NCBI GenBank assembly: GCA_024518585.1
Contig: JANIHI010000001.1
Location: forward strand, 62,001-126,000
Direction: 5' to 3'
DNA from: Methanolinea sp.
Lineage (GTDB): Archaea > Halobacteriota > Methanomicrobia > Methanomicrobiales > Methanospirillaceae
DNA: 64,000 nucleotides
The number at the start of each line of letters is the position of its first letter. Within the stretch, counting starts at the first letter, position 1. A model generated the notes under the pieces. That model was not told where the DNA came from, did no database searches, and saw only the letters and a list, made by a program, of their open reading frames with translations. Positions 33,617-40,573 of the stretch are shown here, in pieces. A program made the position numbers and the translations under genes.

Positions 33617-33819
33617 TCATTTTAGGTGGATACGTTGTATGAATGGGGTATAGTCTCTCGCTGGATTGAGCTGGTGAATCAAAAAAATATCGACTTGATG
33701 CAAAATGAATGGTGAAACCGCCGCCGATGGCGCCCTTTTGTGGCGGCGGAACTATCCTCGTGGGGGGCATGGGGGCGAGGCAGCCCCCCCTTATGGTTCC
33801 TAACCACCCACTCAAAAGA
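33617..33819. repeat. Dispersed repeat family B, copy 2
   Basis: Most complete copy. Starts tttaggtggatacgttgtat and ends taaccacccactcaaaa, giving an imperfect terminal inverted repeat (TTTTAGGTGG versus TTTTGAGTGGGTGG on the other strand). Inside are CCGCCGCC/GGCGGCGG, GGAAC/GTTCC and GGGGGGC/GCAGCCCCCC stems. It ends 16 bases after the 3' end of minus-strand glnA. Homology with copy 3 spans the full length. Confidence 0.8.
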
Positions 33820-33835
33820 GCGAAGAGAAAAAAAA

Positions 33836-35164
33836 TTAATAAATTGCCAGGTAACGGTCCAGTTCCCAGGGATGGACCGCGAGCCGGAACAGGTCTGTCT
33901 CCAGTTGTGCAATGGAATTCAGGCCATCCATGATATGGGAACCCATGGCCTTGGCAATGACAGGATCTTCATTTAATGCCGTATTTGCCTCGATGAGACT
34001 GCCGGGGAGCATCTCTATCCCGCGTTTCTTCCTCTCTGCTTCCGAGAGATGGTAGATGTTGACATCCGTGCTCTCCGGGGGCATGGTCTTCTTCTTGATC
34101 CCATCAAGACCCGCGGCAAGCATCGCGGCAAAGCAGAGGTACGGGTTGCACATCGGGTCAGGACTCCTGAACTCGGCCCTTGTACTGTTCCCGCGGGCTG
34201 CCGGGACCCTGACGAGCGCCGACCTGTTCGTGGCACTCCAGGTGATATAGACCGGGGCTTCGTACCCGGGGACGAGTCGTTTGTACGAGTTGATCGTCGG
34301 GTTTGCGACCCGGGTTATCGCTTTTGCATGGGCGAGAATGCCGCCAATGTAGTACATCGCGATATCCGAGAGTCCATCCTTTGCATTGGAATCATAAAAT
34401 GCATTCTTTCCATTTTTCGCGAGGGACCCGTGGGTGTGCATTCCGCTGCCGTTAATCCCCCCAATGGGCTTGGCCATGAACGTCGCATGGAGGTTTCTTG
34501 CGAGTGCCAGGGTCTTTGTCGCGAACTTGAACGTGATGACCTTGTCTGCCGTGTCGAGGGCATCGCTGTACTTGAAGTCGATCTCGTGCTGGCTCTCTGC
34601 CACTTCATGGTGGGATGCCTCGATCTCAAATCCCATCTGGGTAAGTGCAAAAACGATATCCCGCCTGACATCTTCCGCGGCATCGGTGGGTGCAAGGTCG
34701 AAGTACCCGCCGTAGTCCTGGTAATTGGTCGAGGGCCTCCCGTCAACCATCTTGAAGAGGAAAAATTCCAGCTCAGGTCCGGTATTGAACGTAAAACCCA
34801 TTTTCTTTGCCTGTTCGAGTTGCTGCCTCAAGACGAAACGCGGGTCACCCTCAAAGGGCTTGTTCCCGTACGTGTAGACATCGCAGATGAAACGTGCCAC
34901 CCGGGCATCTGCCGGCCTCCAGGGGAGGATTGCGTACGTGGCAGGGTCGGGTTTCAGGAGCATGTCAGATTCTTCAATCCGGGCAAAGCCTTCAATGGAG
35001 GAGCCATCGAACCAGATCCCCTCCGTCAGGGCCTTTTCAGCCTGTTGAACCGGGATCGCAACATTCTTTGGCATGCCCTGGATATCGGTAAACTGGAGCC
35101 GGAGGAACCTGACTTCGTCAGATTCAATCCGTTCCAGCATCTCGGACACGGTGTCTTTCCGCAT
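33836..35164 (-). CDS. glnA: Glutamine synthetase, type I
   Basis: Converts glutamate, ammonia and ATP to glutamine. The 442-residue GSI has the beta-grasp N-domain (LQFTDIQGMPKNVAIP), EGIWFDGSSIEGF, the ATP/metal signature GINGSGMHTHGSLAKNGKN (near 241) and NRSALVRVPAARG..TRAEFRSPD. The region of the adenylylation loop (NIYHLSEAERKKRG) belongs to the GSI-alpha form, which is not adenylylated. It is divergent from the glutamate synthase operon, so GS and GOGAT share a ~113-base control region. Confidence 0.97.
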   Translation of the reverse strand: MRKDTVSEMLERIESDEVRFLRLQFTDIQGMPKNVAIPVQQAEKALTEGIWFDGSSIEGFARIEESDMLLKPDPATYAILPWRPADARVARFICDVYTYGNKPFEGDPRFVLRQQLEQAKKMGFTFNTGPELEFFLFKMVDGRPSTNYQDYGGYFDLAPTDAAEDVRRDIVFALTQMGFEIEASHHEVAESQHEIDFKYSDALDTADKVITFKFATKTLALARNLHATFMAKPIGGINGSGMHTHGSLAKNGKNAFYDSNAKDGLSDIAMYYIGGILAHAKAITRVANPTINSYKRLVPGYEAPVYITWSATNRSALVRVPAARGNSTRAEFRSPDPMCNPYLCFAAMLAAGLDGIKKKTMPPESTDVNIYHLSEAERKKRGIEMLPGSLIEANTALNEDPVIAKAMGSHIMDGLNSIAQLETDLFRLAVHPWELDRYLAIY

Positions 35165-35167
35165 ATG

Positions 35168-35179
35168 GAAAATAACTTC
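35168..35179. promoter_or_regulatory. Candidate NrpR-type operator at glnA
   Basis: GAAAATAACTTC (GAA-N6-TTC on both strands) lies between the glnA ATG and its TATA box (complement of 35190-35201), the same geometry as at amt. Arms beyond GAA/TTC are less symmetric than in the amt site. Confidence 0.45.
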
Positions 35180-35189
35180 TACCTAATCA

Positions 35190-35201
35190 GATATATATTT
35201 A
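35190..35201. promoter_or_regulatory. TATA element in the glnA / glutamate synthase divergent region
   Basis: gatatatattta reads as TATA on the minus strand for glnA (~30 bases before its ATG). It could also serve the plus-strand glutamate synthase genes 77 bases away. Confidence 0.5.
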
Positions 35202-35277
35202 ATGAAAAAGGTCTCACCTTAATCAAACGGAGGGGAGCTCCCGGGAGCCTCCCCTCCCATTCAAAATTGTGGTCAAA

Positions 35278-36330
35278 ATGTGCGGAATCATTGCTGTTAT
35301 CGACCGTTCCGGCGGAACAATGGATGGGAGCGGCATCCGCTCTGCCCTTTCCATGATGGACGAGAGGGGGAGCGGAGAAGGGGCGGGGTATGCCGTCTAC
35401 GGGGCGTTCCCTGAATTTGCCGATTACTATGCCATCCATGTCTTTTTCGATGCCATTCATGAATCAAAGGCTGCCGTTGACCAGGAGCTGGAAAAGTGGG
35501 GCACAGTGGTCCATGAAGAGGAGGTCCCGACCTACGAGAACAGGAATATCAGGAAGGTCCATACGCCCTGGCGATATTTCTTCAGGCCGGACCCCTCCCT
35601 CATGCCGCAGAGCATGACACCGGAGGATGATATCGTGATGCACCTTGTCATGAAGGTCAACACGACAATACCAGGGGCACTGGTCTTTTCATCCGGGAAA
35701 AATGTCGGCATCTTCAAGGCCTCCGGATGGCCCGAGGATGTTGCAGACTTCTACCGGATCCAGGACTACAGTGGTTACATCTGGCTGGGGCACAACCGCT
35801 ACCCTACAAATACGCCCGGCTGGTGGGGAGGCGCCCATCCCTTCAACCTCCTTGGGTGGAGTGTTGTCCATAACGGTGAGATAACATCGTACGGCACCAA
35901 CAGGAGGTACATCGAGAGCTATGGGTACCGCTGCACGATGTATACCGATACGGAAGTCGTTGCCTACCTCTTCGACCTCCTGGTCCGCAGGCACGGGCTT
36001 GATCCCGAATTGGCTGTAAAGGCCCTCGCTCCCCCTTTCTGGGAGGATATCGACTGCATGGATGAGAAGGAGCAGAGGCTTTTTAGGGCAATTCGCCTCG
36101 CGTATGGGTCTGCCATGATGAATGGCCCGTTTGCAATCGTTGTCGCGCAGCCCGACGGGATCGTCGGGTTCACCGACAGGATCAAGCTGCGGCCCCTTGT
36201 CTGTGGGACACGGGGACAACGGCTCTACATATCGAGCGAGGAAGCCGCAATCCGGATCATGGAACCGGGGATCGAGGAAGTCTTCATGCCGAGGGCCGGA
36301 GAGCCCGTCATCGGGAGGCTGGCGGGATGA
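35278..36330 (+). CDS. Glutamate synthase, glutamine amidotransferase subunit (GltB1, archaeal)
   Basis: The start must be MCGIIAVI at 35278 so that Cys2 is exposed as the class II amidotransferase nucleophile; the track's GTG start (35269) would hide it. The 350-residue domain hydrolyses glutamine and channels ammonia to the synthase. Conserved IWLGHNRYPTNTPG, NGEITSYGTNRRYIE and TDTEVVAYL are visible. In archaea the single bacterial GltB is split into three genes, as here; it overlaps the next gene by 4 bases. Confidence 0.93.
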   Translation: MCGIIAVIDRSGGTMDGSGIRSALSMMDERGSGEGAGYAVYGAFPEFADYYAIHVFFDAIHESKAAVDQELEKWGTVVHEEEVPTYENRNIRKVHTPWRYFFRPDPSLMPQSMTPEDDIVMHLVMKVNTTIPGALVFSSGKNVGIFKASGWPEDVADFYRIQDYSGYIWLGHNRYPTNTPGWWGGAHPFNLLGWSVVHNGEITSYGTNRRYIESYGYRCTMYTDTEVVAYLFDLLVRRHGLDPELAVKALAPPFWEDIDCMDEKEQRLFRAIRLAYGSAMMNGPFAIVVAQPDGIVGFTDRIKLRPLVCGTRGQRLYISSEEAAIRIMEPGIEEVFMPRAGEPVIGRLAG

Positions 36331-37835
36331 GCATCGGGAGTGTTCCCGTCAGGTTCGGGATATCAGTTGACCATTCCCAGTGCATGCTCTGTGGCAGGTG
36401 TATTGAGAACTGCCCGTACGATGTCTTCCGGATCGAAAACGACCGCATCCATGTCAACTCCCGCAAGTGCGTCGCCTGCCACCGGTGTATCGCCATGTGT
36501 CCCCGGGATGCAATCCACATCAGGGAACGACCCGTCGACTACAGGAGCCACCCCCTCTGGACGCCGGAGGCCAGGGAGTCTATCTATAACCAGGCGCGGA
36601 CGGGAAAAATTATCCTGGCCGGGATGGGCAATGCAAAGCCCTATCCCATCATCTTTGACCAGCTCGTCCTCGACGCCTGCCAGGTGACCAACCCAAGCAT
36701 CGATCCCCTCAGGGAGCCAATGGAGTTACGGACCTACATTGGGAAAAAACCCAGGAAAGTGGAATATGTCAGGGAGGGGAGCGATGTGTCCCTTACAACA
36801 GAACTTTCCCCCAACCTCCAGATCGAGACCCCCATCATGGTTGGCCACATGAGCTACGGGGCGATCAGCCTCAATGCCCAGAAAAGCATTGCCATGGCAG
36901 TCACCGAGATGGGGACGTACATGGGGACGGGTGAAGGGGGTCTCCACCCCTCCCTCTACCCCTACCAGGACCACATGATCGTCCAGGTGGCCTCGGGACG
37001 TTTCGGTGTCGATATCAATTACCTCGAACGGGGAGCAGCCATCGAGATAAAAATCGGGCAGGGAGCCAAGCCTGGTATCGGCGGGCACCTTCCCGGTGAA
37101 AAGGTCTGCGAGGATGTCTCCTGTACCCGAATGATTCCCATCGGGAGCGACGCCATCAGCCCTGCACCCCACCACGACATCTACAGCATCGAAGACCTCA
37201 AGCAGCTTGTCCGGAGCCTGAAAGAGGCCACCGAGTGGAAAAAGCCGGTATTCGTGAAAATTGCTGCTGTCCACAACTCGGCAGCGATTGCAGCAGGGAT
37301 TGCACGGTCTGCAGCCGATGCCGTTGTCATTGATGGTTTTCGCGGCGGGACGGGGGCAGCTCCCCGCGTCTTCCGGGACCACGTCGGAATCCCCATAGAA
37401 GCCGCAGTGGCAAGCGTTGACGCGAAACTCCGGTCCCAGGGGATTCGGAACGAAGTCTCGATCATCGCGAGCGGGGGTATCAGGGAGAGTGCCGATGTCG
37501 CCAAGGTGATTGCGCTTGGGGCCGATGCTGTCTATATCGGGACGGCGGCCCTGGTTGCGATGGGGTGCCGCGTCTGCGGGACATGTTACCGGGGACTGTG
37601 TCCCTGGGGTATTGCTACGCAGCGCCCTGACCTCGTGGCCCGCCTTGACCCTGCAGTTGCTTCACGAAACGTGGCAAACCTCATTCATGCCTGGACACTG
37701 GAGCTCTCGGAACTGATGGGCGCTGCCGGGATCAACAGCATCGAAAGCCTGCGTGGCAACAGGGACCGCCTCAGGGGCTACCTCCTCGACGAAGCGACGA
37801 TGCGGGTCCTCGACGTCAAACCCGTGGGGGCATGA
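36327..37835 (+). CDS. Glutamate synthase, FMN-binding synthase subunit with ferredoxin domain (GltB2)
   Basis: Residues ~10-75 form a two-[4Fe-4S] ferredoxin domain (CMLCGRCIENCP, CVACHRCIAMCP); residues ~90-490 are the TIM-barrel Glu_synthase domain that binds FMN and makes glutamate from 2-oxoglutarate and ammonia (VGHMSYGAIS, GTGEGGLHPSLYPYQDH, IKIGQGAKPGIGGHLPGEKV, VIDGFRGGTGAAP). The [3Fe-4S] cysteines lie in CRVCGTCYRGLCPWGIATQRP. Length (502) matches archaeal types. The ferredoxin domain gives an electron entry independent of NADPH. Confidence 0.95.
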   Translation: MSIGSVPVRFGISVDHSQCMLCGRCIENCPYDVFRIENDRIHVNSRKCVACHRCIAMCPRDAIHIRERPVDYRSHPLWTPEARESIYNQARTGKIILAGMGNAKPYPIIFDQLVLDACQVTNPSIDPLREPMELRTYIGKKPRKVEYVREGSDVSLTTELSPNLQIETPIMVGHMSYGAISLNAQKSIAMAVTEMGTYMGTGEGGLHPSLYPYQDHMIVQVASGRFGVDINYLERGAAIEIKIGQGAKPGIGGHLPGEKVCEDVSCTRMIPIGSDAISPAPHHDIYSIEDLKQLVRSLKEATEWKKPVFVKIAAVHNSAAIAAGIARSAADAVVIDGFRGGTGAAPRVFRDHVGIPIEAAVASVDAKLRSQGIRNEVSIIASGGIRESADVAKVIALGADAVYIGTAALVAMGCRVCGTCYRGLCPWGIATQRPDLVARLDPAVASRNVANLIHAWTLELSELMGAAGINSIESLRGNRDRLRGYLLDEATMRVLDVKPVGA

Positions 37836-37841
37836 TGCTGC

Positions 37842-38585
37842 ATGCATAGGGTAACGATTGATGCATCCGGCATGCACTACACGCCTCTCAACAGGAGGAT
37901 ACGGGAAGCTGTCGCTTCCGGGGCAGAGACGATAGAGATCATGAACGTGATGGGACAGCGCTTCATTGCCGATGGCGTGAGGGGCGATGTGACCATCATC
38001 ATCCACGGGGTCCCGGGCGGAGACCTGGGGATGTTCATGAGTGGACCATCCTGTATCGTGTTTGGAAACTGCGACCATGCCCCCGGCAACACCATGGACA
38101 GTGGCCGGATAATCATCCATGGAAGTGCCGGGGATGCCGTTGCACACTCCATGCGGGGAGGGCAGGTCTTTGTCAGGGACAGCATCGGGTACCGAGGCGG
38201 GATCCACATGAAACAATACCGGGACAAGTGCCCGATCCTGGTCATCGGGGGAGAGTTCCGGTCATTCCTGGGTGAATATATGGCCGGGGGGCTGATCCTT
38301 GCCCTCCGGGACAACCGCAGGTACCCCGTCAGGGAGAGGGGTATTGGGTCGGGCATCCATGGCGGGAGGATCATCATGCGGGGAGATCTTCTGAACGAAA
38401 GGTGCCTTGGAGTCGGGGCTTGCCAGAAACCACTTTCGGAGGAGGGTTACAGGATGATTGTCCCCCTCATTGAAGAGTTTTCGTCCCACTTCGATGCAGA
38501 CCCGGACACCCTCGCAACGGATCCCTACATCGAGATAACTCCAACGAGCAGCAGGCCGTTTGCCAGCAAGTACACATGGGAATGA
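37842..38585 (+). CDS. Glutamate synthase, GXGXG domain subunit (GltB3)
   Basis: A 247-residue right-handed beta-helix subunit equivalent to the C-terminal GXGXG domain of bacterial GltB. Repeating motifs DGVRGDVTIIIHGVPGGDLG, NTMDSGRIIIHGSAGDAVAHSM and GGQVFVRDSIGYRGGIHMK are typical. It is structural, supporting the ammonia tunnel. Six bases separate it from the synthase gene and six from the FrhB homologue. Confidence 0.93.
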   Translation: MHRVTIDASGMHYTPLNRRIREAVASGAETIEIMNVMGQRFIADGVRGDVTIIIHGVPGGDLGMFMSGPSCIVFGNCDHAPGNTMDSGRIIIHGSAGDAVAHSMRGGQVFVRDSIGYRGGIHMKQYRDKCPILVIGGEFRSFLGEYMAGGLILALRDNRRYPVRERGIGSGIHGGRIIMRGDLLNERCLGVGACQKPLSEEGYRMIVPLIEEFSSHFDADPDTLATDPYIEITPTSSRPFASKYTWE

Positions 38586-38591
38586 GGAGAC

Positions 38592-39614
38592 ATGACCACG
38601 AAAAGCTACAGGGATTTAAAAGAACGTGTCTGGGACAGGGGTACCTGTTCCGGGTGCGGGGCCTGTGTTGCGGTCTGCCCGGCAGATGCCATCTGTTTCG
38701 ATGAGCCCGGGGGATCTCTAAAACCAAGGAACATCGGTTACTGCAAGCGGGAGAACGATGAAGTCCCCTGCGGTGCGTGTTACGATGCGTGCCCCCGGAC
38801 GGGTGAGGCCGAGCAGGAGACACTCGGTTTCTTTGAGGATATATTCTCTGCCAGGTCAACACTCGATATCCCGCGGAAGCAGGCCGGGGGTGCAGTGACC
38901 GCGGTTCTCGTGACCGCCCTCGAGGAAGGACTTATTGACGGTATCGTCACTGTTGCGGCAGACCACATGACATTAAAACCCCGCTCGGTCGTCATCACGC
39001 GGTCAGGGGATCTCAAAAGTGTCGCCGGAAGCCGGTATAACTGGTGGGTACCCCTTGTTGCCGCATTAAAGACGGCCGTTATCGATATGAAACTCAAAAA
39101 AATTGCCGTCGTTGGAGTCCCCTGCGTGGTAAAAGCACTCCACCGGATCCGGACGAGTGACAATGACCTCGCAAAACCCTTTGCTTCCCGCATCAGTCTC
39201 GTCATCGGTCTTTTCTGCACGGAGACCTTTGACTACCGGATCCTCGTGGAGGGTATCCTCGTCGGGCGGCACACTATCGAGACATGGAACATCGATCGCC
39301 TTGACGTCAGGAAAAATCTCGAGGTCACCATGAAAGGAGGAGAAATACTCTCTCTGCCAATCAGCGAGCTGAAAGAGGCTATCCGGCCAGGCTGCCAGGC
39401 CTGCACGGATTTCACCGCCCTGTACTCTGATCTCTCCGCCGGTTCGGTCGGCAGCCCTCGCGCCTATACCACCCTCATGGTCCGCAATTCGCGCGGACAT
39501 TTCTTTGTATCAGAAGCCATCAGGAAGGGACTCCTGGAAAAGGGGGACGATATCGACATCGCAGCAATCGAGAGACTGGCAACGCTGAAAGTGCAGAGGG
39601 CAAAGGATATCTGA
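38592..39614 (+). CDS. FrhB-like F420 oxidoreductase beta subunit in the glutamate synthase operon
   Basis: A 340-residue coenzyme F420 hydrogenase/dehydrogenase beta subunit homologue. N-terminal [4Fe-4S] motif [12 protein letters not shown] (20-31) with a second cysteine group [10 protein letters not shown], then the FrhB FAD/F420-binding domain ([35 protein letters not shown]) and late cysteines in PGCQACTDF. FrhB homologues oxidise or reduce F420. Its place as the last gene of gltB1-B2-B3 suggests it feeds electrons from F420H2 to glutamate synthase in place of NADPH-dependent GltD; this is inference from the operon. Confidence 0.88.
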   Translation: MTTKSYRDLKERVWDRGTCSGCGACVAVCPADAICFDEPGGSLKPRNIGYCKRENDEVPCGACYDACPRTGEAEQETLGFFEDIFSARSTLDIPRKQAGGAVTAVLVTALEEGLIDGIVTVAADHMTLKPRSVVITRSGDLKSVAGSRYNWWVPLVAALKTAVIDMKLKKIAVVGVPCVVKALHRIRTSDNDLAKPFASRISLVIGLFCTETFDYRILVEGILVGRHTIETWNIDRLDVRKNLEVTMKGGEILSLPISELKEAIRPGCQACTDFTALYSDLSAGSVGSPRAYTTLMVRNSRGHFFVSEAIRKGLLEKGDDIDIAAIERLATLKVQRAKDI

Positions 39615-39635
39615 AGATCACCCGGAGATATTTTC

Positions 39636-40349
39636 ATGGATGATCCGGGACCATGCAGGATCATGCAAAGAAAATGTCATTCAAGAGCACTCACATTTTT
39701 CATCAGTTGCCTCTGCCTCCTCGTGATTTTCTCTCCGGTGGGGGGAGCAGAAACAGGCCCGCAACCGCTGATACCCCATTCCTTCTACGGCAGCGTGACT
39801 GCAGCCGGGTCCCCGGTCCCTGCCGGTGTGCTGGTTGAGGCCCACGGCGAGGGTGTGAAGACAGGAATTGCAGGAAATCCCGTTTACTCGCACGAGGGCT
39901 CATTCGGGTCTCCCGATCCCTTCAAGCAGCGCCTCGAGGTCCAGGGAGACATTCTCCCGGGAACCAGCATATCATTCTCTGTCGGGGGAATCCCTGCAGA
40001 ACTCCAGGTCCTGGGTCGGGAAGGGGAGTGGCTGGTCAGCTATCCCTATACCCCTGGCTCTGTCACCGAACTTGCCCTTCGTGTCGCGGTTCCTGTCACA
40101 CCTGACCCCCGCTACCACGAGACCGAGGCAGAGACCCTGCCACGCTCCCCTGTCACCAGCACACCGGGGGGCGGTATCAACCCATCGCAGGGAACTATGA
40201 TGGGACTTGTCATTGTCCTTGTCCTCCTCGGTGGACTGGCCTACGTGCTGGGGAGACGTGCAGAGAGAACGAAAAAGGGGCAGGAACAAAAAGAAGGGCC
40301 GGGAGAGTCACAAAAAGAAGAAACCGGGCCGGGCCGGGACCGGGAGTGA
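39636..40349 (+). CDS. Secreted, C-terminally membrane-anchored protein of unknown function
   Basis: A GGAGAT ribosome binding site favours the ATG at 39636, giving a long n-region before a signal peptide (ALTFFISCLCLLVIFSPVGGAE); ATG 39663 is an alternative. The exported part (~45-165) has an FYGSVTAAGSPVPAGVLVEAHGEG start seen in methanogen surface proteins with Ig/carboxypeptidase-regulatory-like folds, followed by a Thr/Pro linker, one transmembrane helix (~190-210) and a charged cytosolic tail rich in Glu, Lys and Gly. Probably an S-layer-associated or cell-surface protein; no enzyme motif seen. Confidence 0.6.
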   Translation: MDDPGPCRIMQRKCHSRALTFFISCLCLLVIFSPVGGAETGPQPLIPHSFYGSVTAAGSPVPAGVLVEAHGEGVKTGIAGNPVYSHEGSFGSPDPFKQRLEVQGDILPGTSISFSVGGIPAELQVLGREGEWLVSYPYTPGSVTELALRVAVPVTPDPRYHETEAETLPRSPVTSTPGGGINPSQGTMMGLVIVLVLLGGLAYVLGRRAERTKKGQEQKEGPGESQKEETGPGRDRE

Positions 40350-40485
40350 GCTCTCCCCATCCCATCATTATATATATCGGGAACAGGGAATGGGAGAGGG
40401 AGGAAATGCACGGTATTCTTCGTCATTTCGACCGCCGGGAAATCACCTCCCTCACCGAGAGGGTGTCCGGCCGGGATACCTGTTG

Positions 40486-40552
40486 AATGACCCATGACCG
40501 CCGTGCGGTCGGGTAAAACGTCGAAAAAAATCACGGAGTGATTTTCATTGAA
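40486..40552 (+). repeat. Dispersed repeat family A, copy 4
   Basis: GACCCATGACCGCCGTGCGG start; stem GACCGC-CGT-GCGGTC; then AAATCAC-GGA-GTGATTT and TCATTGAAA. The second stem uses ATCAC/GTGAT where copies 2 and 3 use ATGGC/GCCAT. Lies ~20 bases upstream of the protease start, so it would be in or next to the protease leader. Confidence 0.75.
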
Positions 40553-40573
40553 ATCCAGCAGGAGTAGGAGTCC

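Noticed and set aside
34049-35356. 435-residue plus-strand ORF
   Set aside because: Antisense of glnA, running into the divergent promoter region.
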